From an uncultured Eubacteriales bacterium (GTDB taxonomy: Bacteria > Bacillota > Clostridia > Oscillospirales > Acutalibacteraceae): 64,000 nucleotides of DNA. The notes beneath the pieces were generated by a model, which worked only from the letters and a program-made list of their open reading frames with translations, had not been told where the DNA came from and did no database searches. Shown one piece after another: positions 1 to 8,491 of the stretch. The DNA lies in the NCBI GenBank assembly GCA_934725425.1, contig CAKVAX010000002.1, positions 1 to 64,000 of the forward strand, read 5' to 3'. How positions within the stretch are numbered: position 1 is the first letter of the stretch; every line of letters begins with the position of its first letter. Position numbers and translations under genes: made by a program.

Positions 1-3
1 TTT

Positions 4-29
4 GATTCGCTTTTTGCGAATCTTTTTTT
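4..29 (+). terminator. rho-independent terminator of a gene left of the window
   Basis: A 7-bp perfect stem (4-10 with 16-22, 5-T loop) is followed by a run of seven T on the plus strand. It would end a plus-strand transcript entering from the left. Confidence 0.75.
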
Positions 30-51
30 ATCCTTTTTTATTTATTTTTTT

Positions 52-70
52 AGCTCCCTATTCGGGAGCT
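52..70. terminator. hairpin between the left neighbour and nifJ
   Basis: A 7-bp GC-containing stem (52-58 with 64-70) lies 5 bp from the nifJ stop. The plus-strand side is T-rich downstream, the minus side is not, so it may be a second plus-strand terminator or a 3-prime stabilising hairpin for nifJ mRNA. Confidence 0.45.
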
Positions 71-74
71 TTGT

Positions 75-3000
75 TTATTTATTTTTATTATTAAATCTTC
101 TTTCGGTTTCTAAAAATTCTTCCAGGGGGATAACTTTTTTGCTCATAGTTTCTTCATAGGGATTTTCTTTACTTGGATTAAATCTGAATAGTTTCCAGTA
201 ACCCGATTCCACAGCTTGTTTTGCTGAAAGCAGAGAATTTTTCATTCCGCCTTTTATCCCGTGATTTATGCACGGAGAATAGGCAATTATAATTGAGGGT
301 CCTTCATAATTTTCTGCTTCTTCGAACGCTTTAACACATTGAGCGTAGTCTGCGCCTAAAGCTACTTGAGCGACATAAACATATCCGTATGTCATTGCGA
401 TTGCAGCCAAATTTTTTTTCGGAGTCTTTTTTCCTGATGAAGCAAATTGAGCAATCGCTCCCTTTGGTGTGGATTTCGAAGCTTGACCGCCTGTATTTGA
501 ATAAACTTCTGTGTCAAATACTAATATATTCACATTTTCGCCTGAGGCAATCACATGATCCAATCCTCCAAATCCTATATCATACGCCCAGCCATCTCCA
601 CCAAAAATCCAAACGCTTTTTGTATTGATATCATTTTCGTTTTCCAGAATATCTGTAATCAATTTTTGGTCAATGTCTATATCATTTTCTTTATTTTTTA
701 AGTATGCTTTTAATTTATTTGCAAAAATATAATTTTCTGTGGAATTATTTTTTGTTTCTAAATATTTTTCGCATATATTTTTTAATTCTATATTTTGGGT
801 GGAATTTTTTATAGAATCTATTATTTTAATTATCTTATTCCTTTTTATTTTTTGAGATAAAAATATTCCATAACCAAATTCCGCATTGTCCTCAAATAGT
901 GAATTTTGCCACGCTGGACCTTTGCCTTTTGAATTTATCGTATATGGTGTAGAGGGGAATGATCCGCCCCAAATTGAGGAACATCCTGTCGCATTAGCTA
1001 TAACCATTCTATCCCCGAAAAGCTGAGTCGTTAGCTTGGCATATGGTGTTTCGCCACAACCTGCACACGCCCCGGAAAACTCTAATAGAGGCTTTTTGAA
1101 TTGACTTCCTTTTATTGTTTCACGTTTGAATTTCTCAAATATTTCGGACTTTTCCGGAATGTTTTCGCAGTATTCAAACGCTTTTTGAGAATCATAATTC
1201 ACAGGAACCATCGATAAGGCTTTTTTCCCTCTCATGCCCGGACAAGCTGCAACGCAATTTTCACATCCGGTACAATCTTTATCAGAAATTGTTATCGAAA
1301 AATTTAAATTAGGAAATCCAATCATTTTTTTAGATTTTAAATTTTCAGGAGCATTTTCGATTTCATTATCGTTTAAAGCCTTAAGACGGATAACTGCATG
1401 CGGGCACACCAATGAGCAAATTCCGCATTGAATACAATTTTCCGGAATCCATTCCGGAACAAAACTCGCAGTTCCTCTTTTTTCCAAAGCTGCTGTTCCC
1501 GGAGGTATTTTTCCATCTGCGTATTCAATAAACTTTGATACAGGCAAATCATTTCCTGATAATTTTGTTATCGGGTCCGCAATATTTTCAAAAAATTTCT
1601 TGAGCTCTGAATTTTTTATATTTTTACTATCTGAAAAATCGTTTTCTTCTGATATATCATTCCAAGATTTTGGAACGCTTATTTTATTTAAATTTTTCAT
1701 TCCTGCTTCGGCAGCGGCATAATTGATTTTTACGATAGATTCGCCTTTTTTTGAATAAGTTTTTGCAATGGCTTCTTTTATCAAATCGAGGGCCTTATTT
1801 TTTTCTAATATGTTTGTTATTTTGAAAAAAGCAGATTGCAAAGTTGTATTTACTCGTCCTCCAAGGCCCAAATTTCTACTGATATTTGCCGCGTCTATAG
1901 TGTAAAAACTGATATTATTTTTAGCTATATATTTTTTGATTTTTCCGGGCAAAAATTTATCAATTTCTTTTTCGTTCCAATCGCAATTCAAAAGAAAACT
2001 TCCGCCTGGTTTCAAGTCTTTTATCATGTCATATTTATTGATATATTCTTTTGTGTGACATGCTACAAAATCGGCTTTGTCAACATAATAGGTAGATTTT
2101 ATTGGTGCATCCCCAAATCTGAGATGAGAAATAGTTAATCCGCCTGATTTTTTAGAATCATACTGAAAGAATCCTTGAACATATTTTTCGGTATTGTTTC
2201 CTATGATTTTTATTGTGTTTTTGGCCGCACTTATAGTGCCGTCTGAACCTATTCCCCAAAATTTGCAAGAAAATGTCCCTTCGGGTATAGTATTTACTTT
2301 TTCTCCTATTTCCAAGGACAGATTAGTTACGTCGTCTTTTATTCCCACCGTAAATCTATTCTTTTTGCTTTTCGAACTCATATTATCATATACAGCGATT
2401 ATTTGCTCCGGAGTTGTGTTTTTTGAGCTTAAACCGTATCTTCCTGATAATATTTCCACATTATCAAATTCTGAACCTTTCAGCGCTGCTAAAACATCAA
2501 GATATAAGGGTTCTCCGATAGAACCCGGTTCTTTTGTCCTGTCAAGTACTGATATCATCTTTGTAGATGACGGCAAAGAATTTAAAAGATGTTTCACAGA
2601 GAAAGGTCTGTAAAGATGTACTTTTACAAGCCCGACTTTTTCTCCTTTGCTTATTAAGTGGTCGATTGTTTCTTCGATTGTTTCGCATACCGAACCCATT
2701 GCAATTATTATTTTTTCCGCATCAGGTGCTCCGTAATAGTTGAACAGTTTATAATTTGTACCCGAAAGAGCGTTTATTTTATTCATGTAATTTTCAACGG
2801 ACTCTGGGATTTTATCATAGAAAATATTACAGGCCTCTCTGTTTTGAAAATAAACATCATCATTTTGAGCCGTACCTGCAATTAGTGGGGAATTGGGGTT
2901 CAAAGATCTATTTTTGAATTCCTGAAGCGATTTTTTATTTACCAATTTTCCCAAATTTTCATAGTCTATGAGTTTTACTTTTTGAATTTCGTGAGATGTT

Positions 3001-3530
3001 CTGAATCCATCGAAAAAGTGCAAAAACGGCACTCTGCTCTCGATTGCACCCAAGTGTGCAACACACCCTAAGTCAAAAGCTTCTTGAGGGTTGTTTGAAG
3101 CGAGCATCGCATAACCCGTTTGACGGCAAGCGTATATGTCGGAATGATCCCCAAAAATAGATAACGCATGCGCAGCTACGGTTCTCGCTGCAACATGAAT
3201 AACTCCCGGGAGCAATTCTCCGGCCATTTTATACATATTCGGTATCATCAATAAAAGTCCTTGCGAAGACGTAAATGTTGTTGCAAGTGCACCGGCAGAA
3301 AGAGCGCCGTGAACTGCTCCCGCAGCTCCGGCTTCAGATTGCATTTCGGCGACTTGAACTTCTTCTCCGAATATATTTTTTTTACCCGATACAGAATTCT
3401 TATCTGTTACATCAGCCATCACGGATGACGGTGTAATGGGGTATATGGCGGCAACTTCCGTGAAAGCGTACGCTGCATTTGCTGCAGCCGTATTGCCGTC
3501 CATAGTTAATATTTGTCTTTTTTCAGTCAA
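75..3530 (-). CDS. nifJ: pyruvate:ferredoxin (flavodoxin) oxidoreductase
   Basis: Homodimeric-type PFOR, a single chain of about 1151 aa that cleaves pyruvate with CoA to acetyl-CoA and CO2 and passes two electrons to ferredoxin. Visible are the N-terminal TMDGNTAAA...YPITPSS segment of domain I, two ferredoxin-type cysteine clusters (CIQCGICSLVCPH near residue 698 and CTGCENCVAACPG near 750), the GACAGCGETP cysteine motif near 820 for the proximal cluster, and the thiamine-diphosphate site GDGWAYDIGFGG near 975 followed by NTGGQ. I start at the TTG at 3530, because AGAGAGG sits 8 nt upstream; an upstream in-frame TTG at 3557 lacks a ribosome site. It is the central carbon enzyme of a fermentative anaerobe. 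The downstream gene order (nifJ after proS, same strand, about 50 bp apart) may mean co-transcription. Confidence 0.97.
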   Translation of the reverse strand: MTEKRQILTMDGNTAAANAAYAFTEVAAIYPITPSSVMADVTDKNSVSGKKNIFGEEVQVAEMQSEAGAAGAVHGALSAGALATTFTSSQGLLLMIPNMYKMAGELLPGVIHVAARTVAAHALSIFGDHSDIYACRQTGYAMLASNNPQEAFDLGCVAHLGAIESRVPFLHFFDGFRTSHEIQKVKLIDYENLGKLVNKKSLQEFKNRSLNPNSPLIAGTAQNDDVYFQNREACNIFYDKIPESVENYMNKINALSGTNYKLFNYYGAPDAEKIIIAMGSVCETIEETIDHLISKGEKVGLVKVHLYRPFSVKHLLNSLPSSTKMISVLDRTKEPGSIGEPLYLDVLAALKGSEFDNVEILSGRYGLSSKNTTPEQIIAVYDNMSSKSKKNRFTVGIKDDVTNLSLEIGEKVNTIPEGTFSCKFWGIGSDGTISAAKNTIKIIGNNTEKYVQGFFQYDSKKSGGLTISHLRFGDAPIKSTYYVDKADFVACHTKEYINKYDMIKDLKPGGSFLLNCDWNEKEIDKFLPGKIKKYIAKNNISFYTIDAANISRNLGLGGRVNTTLQSAFFKITNILEKNKALDLIKEAIAKTYSKKGESIVKINYAAAEAGMKNLNKISVPKSWNDISEENDFSDSKNIKNSELKKFFENIADPITKLSGNDLPVSKFIEYADGKIPPGTAALEKRGTASFVPEWIPENCIQCGICSLVCPHAVIRLKALNDNEIENAPENLKSKKMIGFPNLNFSITISDKDCTGCENCVAACPGMRGKKALSMVPVNYDSQKAFEYCENIPEKSEIFEKFKRETIKGSQFKKPLLEFSGACAGCGETPYAKLTTQLFGDRMVIANATGCSSIWGGSFPSTPYTINSKGKGPAWQNSLFEDNAEFGYGIFLSQKIKRNKIIKIIDSIKNSTQNIELKNICEKYLETKNNSTENYIFANKLKAYLKNKENDIDIDQKLITDILENENDINTKSVWIFGGDGWAYDIGFGGLDHVIASGENVNILVFDTEVYSNTGGQASKSTPKGAIAQFASSGKKTPKKNLAAIAMTYGYVYVAQVALGADYAQCVKAFEEAENYEGPSIIIAYSPCINHGIKGGMKNSLLSAKQAVESGYWKLFRFNPSKENPYEETMSKKVIPLEEFLETERRFNNKNK

Positions 3531-3581
3531 TTTTTTTACCTCTCTTTTCCTAACCAATTTATTAAAAATTATCTTGTTAAA

Positions 3582-5018
3582 TTAATATGCTTTTGCCCAA
3601 TATACAAGATGCTTGGCGTCTTTTCCGCAAATAGCGCATTTATCGCCTGTCTTTTCCTCGTTATCACGAATACATCTCGAAGTAAATGCAGTTTCTTCTT
3701 TAGATTTTTTCTCGCATTCTTCACTTCCGCACCACATAGCTTTGATGAATCCGGGCTCATTTTTAGCAATATTTTTGAATTCCTCGAAATCTTTTGCTGT
3801 GTGAGTCATTTCGATTCTTCTCTTGAGCGCATTTTGGTACATTTCATCGTGAACTTTCTTTAATAAATCCGGGATTTTACTTTCAAGTTCGTCAAGCGAA
3901 ACTGTTATTTTTTCTAAATTGTGTCTAAGGACTATTACGCATTGATTCTTCTCGATATCTTTAGGACCGATTTCTATTCTTAGCGGAACACCGCGCATTT
4001 CATGCTCAGAAAATTTCCATCCCGGAGATTTATCCGAATCATCAATTTTAACTCTGCAGATATTTTTAAGTTTATTTTGTATTTCTTCGGCTTTTTCCAA
4101 TACGCCTTCTTTATGCATTGCTATAGGAATAATTATTACTTGTACAGGAGCGATAGCGGGCGGAAGAACCAATCCTCTGTTGTCTCCGTGAACCATTATT
4201 ACCGCACCTATCATTCTAGTAGTGCTTCCCCATGAAGTTTGGTATGGATTTTCCGGCTTATTTTCTCTGTTTTGAAATTCTATTCCAAAAGCTTTTGCAA
4301 AATGATTTCCGAAATAGTGGCTGGTGCCGGATTGTAGAGCTTTTCCGTCATGCATTAAAGCTTCGATAGTATAAGTTGCTTCTGCGCCGGCAAATTTTTC
4401 ACTTTCTGTTTTTTGCCCTTTTATTGCAGGGATAGCAAGTGCGTTTTCAAAAAAGTCAAAATATACATTAAGCATACGCAGAGTTTCTTCCTTGGCTTCT
4501 TCGGGAGTCTCATGCAAAGTATGACCCTCTTGCCACTGAAATTCAGTTGAACGAAGAAATGGGCGAGTGGTTTTTTCCCAACGCACAACATTGCACCACT
4601 GATTGTATAATTTTGGTAAATCTCTCCAAGAATGTACTACTTTTGCGTAGTGTTCGCAGAAAAGAGTTTCGGAAGTAGGCCTTACGCAAAGCCTTTCTTG
4701 TAATTTTTCATTTCCTCCTTGAGTAACCCAAGCAACTTCCGGAGCAAACCCTTCGATGTGGTCTTTTTCTTTTTGCAGGAGGCTTTCAGGTATGAAAACC
4801 GGCATGGATACATTCTGGTGTCCTAGTTCTTTAAATTTTTTATCCATAATAGACACCATATTTTCCCATATTGCGTACCCGTAAGGTTCAATCACCATGC
4901 AGCCTTTTACGCTTGAGTAATCCATGAGTTCAGCTTTTTTTACGATATCAGTGTACCATTTGGCAAAATCTTCATCCATGGACGTAATTTCTTCAACTTG
5001 TTTTTTATTTTTACTCAT
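3582..5018 (-). CDS. proS: prolyl-tRNA synthetase, type 3
   Basis: Class II aminoacyl-tRNA synthetase charging tRNA-Pro. At 478 aa, without the editing insertion of bacterial type 1 enzymes, and with a C-terminal zinc-type domain (cysteines in CGSEEC and CAICGK) ending in the typical aromatic YWAKAY tail, it is the eukaryote/archaeal-like type 3 ProRS. The N-terminus EDFAKWYTDIVKKAELMDYS is also typical. The start is ATG 5018, with AAGGA about 8 nt upstream; the open frame upstream to 5075 has no ribosome site. Type 3 ProRS is common in Clostridia. No T-box leader was recognised upstream. Confidence 0.96.
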   Translation of the reverse strand: MSKNKKQVEEITSMDEDFAKWYTDIVKKAELMDYSSVKGCMVIEPYGYAIWENMVSIMDKKFKELGHQNVSMPVFIPESLLQKEKDHIEGFAPEVAWVTQGGNEKLQERLCVRPTSETLFCEHYAKVVHSWRDLPKLYNQWCNVVRWEKTTRPFLRSTEFQWQEGHTLHETPEEAKEETLRMLNVYFDFFENALAIPAIKGQKTESEKFAGAEATYTIEALMHDGKALQSGTSHYFGNHFAKAFGIEFQNRENKPENPYQTSWGSTTRMIGAVIMVHGDNRGLVLPPAIAPVQVIIIPIAMHKEGVLEKAEEIQNKLKNICRVKIDDSDKSPGWKFSEHEMRGVPLRIEIGPKDIEKNQCVIVLRHNLEKITVSLDELESKIPDLLKKVHDEMYQNALKRRIEMTHTAKDFEEFKNIAKNEPGFIKAMWCGSEECEKKSKEETAFTSRCIRDNEEKTGDKCAICGKDAKHLVYWAKAY

Positions 5019-5195
5019 AAAACTAGTCCTTTCAATTTCTTTAAACTCTATACTATTATACTGCAATAGGTGCATAAATTAAAGGAAAAGTTACTTTACT
5101 GTGGCTATATAAAAATCCAAAACAGAGATAAAAAGAGAAAATATACTAATAAATAAAGAAAAACAGAGATAATAACAATTTAAATTAAATTTTTG

Positions 5196-5225
5196 TTGAC
5201 ACTTTATGTCCATAAATGATAAAAT
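5196..5225 (+). promoter_or_regulatory. promoter of rplM-rpsI
   Basis: TTGACA (5196-5201), 18-bp spacer, TAAAAT (5220-5225) with an upstream TG (extended -10). It lies 43 bp before rplM in the divergent gap with proS. Confidence 0.75.
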
Positions 5226-5267
5226 TAATATGTTAAAAAAATAATAAATTATTTAGGAGGAAGATCG

Positions 5268-5711
5268 ATGTCTACATACATGCCAAAATCAGGCTCAGTA
5301 GAACGCAAGTGGTACATTCTTGATGCCGCCGGAAAGCCGCTCGGAAGAGTAGCAGTTCAAGCAGCGAATTTACTTCGCGGAAAAAACAAACCGATTTATA
5401 CGCCCCACGTTGATTGTGGTGACCACGTTATTATCATTAACTGTGAAAAAGCAGTGCTTACAGGTAATAAACTTACTCAAAAATATCACTATCATCACAC
5501 CGGATATGTCGGAAATCTTAAGAGTGTGAGATACGACACATTAATGAAAACTCACCCGGAAAAAGCTATGCACATGGCTGTTGAAGGAATGCTTCAAGAC
5601 AATGCTTTGGCAAGAGCTCAAATCGTAAGACTTCGTACAGTAGTAGGTTCAACTCACAAACACGAAGCTCAAAAACCGGAATTATGGACTGATATGGGGG
5701 GAAATAAATAA
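5268..5711 (+). CDS. rplM: 50S ribosomal protein L13
   Basis: Large-subunit protein L13, 147 aa, the usual length. It shows the family signature RKWYILDAAGKPLGRVA, the nucleic-acid contact segment RGKNKPIYTPHVDCGD and a C-terminal HEAQKPE. AGGAGG lies 7 nt before the ATG. The C-terminal half (MLQDNALARAQIVRLRTVVGS) is more divergent from common L13 sequences than the N-terminal half. Its stop overlaps the rpsI start (TAATG), giving translational coupling in the conserved L13-S9 pair. Confidence 0.97.
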   Translation: MSTYMPKSGSVERKWYILDAAGKPLGRVAVQAANLLRGKNKPIYTPHVDCGDHVIIINCEKAVLTGNKLTQKYHYHHTGYVGNLKSVRYDTLMKTHPEKAMHMAVEGMLQDNALARAQIVRLRTVVGSTHKHEAQKPELWTDMGGNK

Positions 5712-6112
5712 TGTATAACACAACTCCTTTCTTTTACGGAACCGGAAGAAGAAAACATTCCGTAGCAAGAGTAAGACTTTATAAAGGTACAGGTAAAATC
5801 ACAGTTAACGGAAGAGATATAGACGAATATTTTGGACTTGAAACATTAAAAGTTATAGTTCGTCAACCTTTGGCTCTTACCGAAAGTGAAGCAAAATTTG
5901 ATATCGTATGCAATGTAACAGGCGGCGGTGTTGCCGGTCAAGCAGGCGCAATAAGACACGGTATTTCACGTGCACTTTTGGAATGCGATTCCGAGAAATT
6001 CAAAATGAGCCTCAAAAAAGCAGGTTTCTTAACACGTGACCCAAGAATGAAAGAACGTAAAAAATATGGTCTCAAAAAAGCAAGAAAAGCTCCACAATTT
6101 TCAAAGAGATAA
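5711..6112 (+). CDS. rpsI: 30S ribosomal protein S9
   Basis: Small-subunit protein S9, 133 aa. Typical are the N-terminal GTGRRKHSVARVRL, the central GGGVAGQAGAIRHGISRAL, and the C-terminus KKYGLKKARKAPQFSKR, whose terminal basic tail reaches the ribosomal P-site. The start overlaps the rplM stop by one base, and a run of six G upstream inside rplM serves as ribosome site. It is the second gene of the L13-S9 operon. Confidence 0.98.
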   Translation: MYNTTPFFYGTGRRKHSVARVRLYKGTGKITVNGRDIDEYFGLETLKVIVRQPLALTESEAKFDIVCNVTGGGVAGQAGAIRHGISRALLECDSEKFKMSLKKAGFLTRDPRMKERKKYGLKKARKAPQFSKR

Positions 6113-6191
6113 TATTATATACTTGTTTTGTGTGGATGATTCGTCTGAAAAAGGTGGTGTGGATTGGGCTGAAAATTTGCCCGCATAATTT

Positions 6192-7052
6192 ATGAATGAT
6201 TATGTTATAATGACTGATTCAACTATAGATTTGAATGCGGATTTAGCGGAAAGTTTGGAACTTAATGTTATTCGTATGTCGGTTTGTGTTGATGATAAGA
6301 CTTTTTCAGATAATGAACTTACTCCAAAAGAATTTTATAGCAAACTTAGAAATAAATCTGTTTCTTCAACTTCTCAAATAAACCCCTCTGCATTTGTCGA
6401 GTACTTTACCGAAATAGTGAAAACCGGAAAAAACATTTTATATATATGTTTTTCTTCGGGGCTTAGCGGTATGTATAATTCCGCAGTTTTAGCGGCCGAG
6501 CAAGTACGTAAAGATTACCCCGAAAGAAAAATTTTAGTAATTGATTCTCTTTCGGCTTCGATAGGTGAAGGCTTGCTGGTTTATCACGCGGCTATGAAGA
6601 AACGCACGGGAGCCGGTATCGAAGAGGTTGCACAGTGGGTGGAAGAAAACAAACTTAAAGTTTGCCATTGGTTTATGGTTGACGATCTTAATCATTTGTG
6701 CCGAGGCGGAAGACTTTCTCAAGGCGCGGCGTTTTTTGGAAGTATGATGAATATAAAGCCAATTTTAAGCGTCGATAATGAAGGAAAATTAAAGGTTGCC
6801 GCCAAAGTACGAGGAAAATCCAAAGCAATGGACTATATCCTCGAACGGATTGAGAATTGCGCACAAGACGTGAAAAACCAGATTATTTTGGTCGGTCACG
6901 CAGATTGTGAGGACAACGCAAAAATTCTTGCGAGTATGATATTTGATAAATTTAATCCAAAAGAGATTATAATAAATAACTTAGGTGCGGTTATAGGTTC
7001 CCACGTGGGTCCCGGTATGTTTGCCGCAACATTTTTAGGGAATAAGCGATAA
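6192..7052 (+). CDS. DegV family protein (fatty-acid binding, FakB-like)
   Basis: DegV/EDD-domain protein of 286 aa, the normal length. It opens with the family signature VIMTDSTIDLNADLAE, then has the SSTSQINPS segment whose Ser/Thr residues contact the fatty-acid carboxylate, CFSSGLSGMYNSA, and GGRLSQGAAFFG near residue 175. FakB proteins of this family present exogenous fatty acids to FakA kinase for phospholipid synthesis. No fakA is in the window, so the pathway role is inferred from family only. The ATG has no clear Shine-Dalgarno site, so the start is less certain. It sits between rpsI and rpsT on the same strand. Confidence 0.9.
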   Translation: MNDYVIMTDSTIDLNADLAESLELNVIRMSVCVDDKTFSDNELTPKEFYSKLRNKSVSSTSQINPSAFVEYFTEIVKTGKNILYICFSSGLSGMYNSAVLAAEQVRKDYPERKILVIDSLSASIGEGLLVYHAAMKKRTGAGIEEVAQWVEENKLKVCHWFMVDDLNHLCRGGRLSQGAAFFGSMMNIKPILSVDNEGKLKVAAKVRGKSKAMDYILERIENCAQDVKNQIILVGHADCEDNAKILASMIFDKFNPKEIIINNLGAVIGSHVGPGMFAATFLGNKR

Positions 7053-7078
7053 AAATATTAAAGAGGAGGAAAATTTAA

Positions 7079-7327
7079 ATGCCCAATATAAAATCAGCTA
7101 AAAAAAGAGTAAAAGTTACTAAGATTAAGACCGAAAGAAACAAAGCTTATAAATCCGAACTTAGAACTTTGATTAAAAATGCCATGGTTGAAGGCGAAGT
7201 AGAGACCGGAGAGGCTGTTAAACGTGCTATTAAGAAAATTGACGAATCAGTTTCTAAAGGCATTCTCCATAAGAACACAGCTGCTCGCAAAAAAGCTGCA
7301 GTTATTCGCAAATGCAGAGCAAAATAG
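7079..7327 (+). CDS. rpsT: 30S ribosomal protein S20
   Basis: Small-subunit protein S20, 82 aa, all helical and basic. Family features are PNIKSAKKRVKVTKIKTERNK at the N-terminus and the C-terminal KGILHKNTAARKKA. GAGGAGG lies about 9 nt before the ATG. It ends just before a strong terminator at 7355-7376. Confidence 0.97.
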   Translation: MPNIKSAKKRVKVTKIKTERNKAYKSELRTLIKNAMVEGEVETGEAVKRAIKKIDESVSKGILHKNTAARKKAAVIRKCRAK

Positions 7328-7354
7328 TGTTTTTAACTTAAAATGATTTTGAAG

Positions 7355-7381
7355 ACCTTCGGGATTTCCCGGAGGTTTTTC
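7355..7381 (+). terminator. terminator after rpsT
   Basis: A 10-bp stem (7355-7364 with 7367-7376, one G-U pair) is followed by five T. It separates the ribosomal genes from the peptide array. Confidence 0.85.
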
Positions 7382-7432
7382 TATTTTCCAATAATTAAAA
7401 TAAATTATTTAAAATTTATATAAAAAAATCTC

Positions 7433-7461
7433 TTGACAAACTATATATATGCATATATAAT
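7433..7461 (+). promoter_or_regulatory. consensus promoter of the GG-peptide array with an embedded palindrome
   Basis: A perfect TTGACA (7433-7438), 17-bp spacer and TATAAT (7456-7461). The spacer and -10 box hold an alternating AT palindrome centred on TGCA (about 7443-7459), a possible operator or simply a flexible TA tract. Confidence 0.75.
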
Positions 7462-7510
7462 AGTTTTGAACAACAGAAGTAGTTCAAAAAATTATAAAGG
7501 AGTGTTTAGT

Positions 7511-7801
7511 ATGTCAGAGATGGAAAAAAACATTATTTCGGAAGCAGATTTAGAAAAAGCAGCAGGTGGCTTGAAAATTGATAAGAGCACACTTAAAAAA
7601 GGCTTAATCGCAGCTGGAGTATTGGCTGCAGGTACAGGAGTAGGAGTAGGCGCATACGTTATTTATAATAAGAAGAAAGGCTCAAAAGGATCAACACCAG
7701 TATCACCAACAAATGGTGAAGCGCTTGATGCAGCTGGTATATCCGACGATGAAGCTAGAGCATGGAACGGAGAAACTATGGAACGGGATGCTGACGAATA
7801 A
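7511..7801 (+). CDS. double-glycine-leader small peptide, copy 1
   Basis: A 96-aa peptide. Residues 1-21 (SEMEKNIISEADLEKAAGG) look like a GG-type secretion leader: acidic, with conserved hydrophobic positions and ending in Gly-Gly. After it come a short basic stretch, a hydrophobic glycine-rich helix (IAAGVLAAGTGVGVGAYVIY), a lysine/serine linker and an acidic tail. AAAGGAG precedes ATG 7511 by about 9 nt; the open frame extends upstream to 7433 but only through promoter DNA. Two paralogues follow directly. Function unknown; a bacteriocin or signalling peptide released by a C39 protease is possible, a small membrane protein is the alternative. It lacks Cys, so thioether or disulfide modification is unlikely. 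Confidence 0.8.
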   Translation: MSEMEKNIISEADLEKAAGGLKIDKSTLKKGLIAAGVLAAGTGVGVGAYVIYNKKKGSKGSTPVSPTNGEALDAAGISDDEARAWNGETMERDADE

Positions 7802-7838
7802 TTGTTGTTTGAAAACAGTCTTATATAGAAAGATATAG

Positions 7839-7859
7839 GCTCACTTTTTATAAGTGAGC
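7839..7859 (+). terminator. hairpin between peptide copies 1 and 2
   Basis: An 8-bp stem (7839-7846 with 7852-7859). The same sequence recurs at 8471-8491. Few T follow, so it may only attenuate, letting copies 2 and 3 be transcribed by read-through. Confidence 0.5.
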
Positions 7860-8040
7860 TAAAATTTTATAATATCGTTTTAAAGGAGTGATTAATATGC
7901 CAGAGATGGAAAAAAATATCATTTCAGAAGCAGATTTGGAAAAAGCAGCAGGTGGCTTGAAAATCAGCCCGGAAACTCTTAAAAAAGGTCTAATATCATT
8001 GGGAATATTAACTGCAGGTGCAGGTTTAGGAGTAGGCGGA
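7847..8040 (+). repeat. direct repeat unit A (leader region plus 5-prime half of peptide copy 2)
   Basis: About 190 bp, covering half the hairpin, a TATAAT-like box, the ribosome site and the first 45 or so codons, are nearly identical to 8173-8366 (offset 326 bp). The downstream tails of the two genes differ completely. This is a recent tandem duplication. Confidence 0.85.
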
Positions 8041-8163
8041 TACATCGTTACTAATAAAGTGAGAGAAGCAGGAGGAATTCGTCCTTTCGGAGAAAAACTC
8101 CTAAGAAAGAAGTCGGACGATGACTCAGATGAATATATAGAATGCGGATCATCAGAGGACTAG
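7897..8163 (+). CDS. double-glycine-leader small peptide, copy 2
   Basis: An 88-aa paralogue of the preceding gene. The leader PEMEKNIISEADLEKAAGG and hydrophobic segment KGLISLGILTAGAGLGVGGY are conserved, but the C-terminal tail is different: basic, then a strongly acidic run (KKSDDDSDEYIE) with one Cys. ATG 7897 has AAAGGAG 8 nt upstream; an in-frame GTG at 7888 overlaps the ribosome site and is unlikely. The pattern of constant leader plus first helix and variable tail suggests diversification of the exported part. Function unknown. Confidence 0.78.
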   Translation: MPEMEKNIISEADLEKAAGGLKISPETLKKGLISLGILTAGAGLGVGGYIVTNKVREAGGIRPFGEKLLRKKSDDDSDEYIECGSSED

Positions 8164-8172
8164 TAGAAAAAC

Positions 8173-8366
8173 TTTATAAGTGAGCTAAAATTTTATAATA
8201 TCGTTTTAAGGGAGCGATTAATATGCCAGAGATGGAAAAAAATATAATTTCAGAAGCAGATTTAGAAAAAGCAGCAGGTGGCTTAAAAATCAGCCCGAAA
8301 ACTCTTAAAAAAGGTCTAATATCATTGGGAATATTAACTGCCGGTGCAGGTTTAGGAGTAGGCACA
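8173..8366 (+). repeat. direct repeat unit B (leader region plus 5-prime half of peptide copy 3)
   Basis: Second copy of the unit at 7847-8040, differing at only about ten positions; the differences include the ribosome-site region (AAGGGAGCG against AAAGGAGTG). Confidence 0.85.
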
Positions 8367-8438
8367 TACGCTATTGTTGATAATATTAAAAAATCTAAAC
8401 CCAGAAAGCCGGTATTAGATTATGAAAGCGAATTCTGA
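8223..8438 (+). CDS. double-glycine-leader small peptide, copy 3
   Basis: A 71-aa paralogue with the same PEMEKNIISEADLEKAAGG leader and the KKGLISLGILTAGAGLGVG helix, followed by a short basic tail ending in DYESEF. AAGGGAG precedes the ATG. Together with copies 1 and 2 it forms a one-strand array whose tail lengths are unequal. No modification enzyme or C39 peptidase transporter is adjacent. Confidence 0.78.
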   Translation: MPEMEKNIISEADLEKAAGGLKISPKTLKKGLISLGILTAGAGLGVGTYAIVDNIKKSKPRKPVLDYESEF

Positions 8439-8470
8439 ATTGAATAGTTACTTTTATATAAAAAATATAT

Positions 8471-8491
8471 GCTCACTTTTTATAAGTGAGC
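8471..8491 (+). terminator. hairpin repeat after peptide copy 3
   Basis: Same 21-nt hairpin as 7839-7859; its right arm runs directly into the decayed fourth copy. Confidence 0.5.

Noticed and set aside
2194..2613. A 139-codon plus-strand ORF inside nifJ
   Set aside because: It is antisense to a strongly conserved gene, has no ribosome site, and its composition reflects the nifJ codons.
5076..5195. T-box riboswitch for proS in the divergent gap
   Set aside because: No AGGGUGG-type sequence, specifier loop or terminator/antiterminator was visible on the minus strand before proS.
7847..8366. CRISPR-like repeat array in the peptide region
   Set aside because: Only two long repeats that contain coding sequence, without regular spacers. 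It is a gene duplication.
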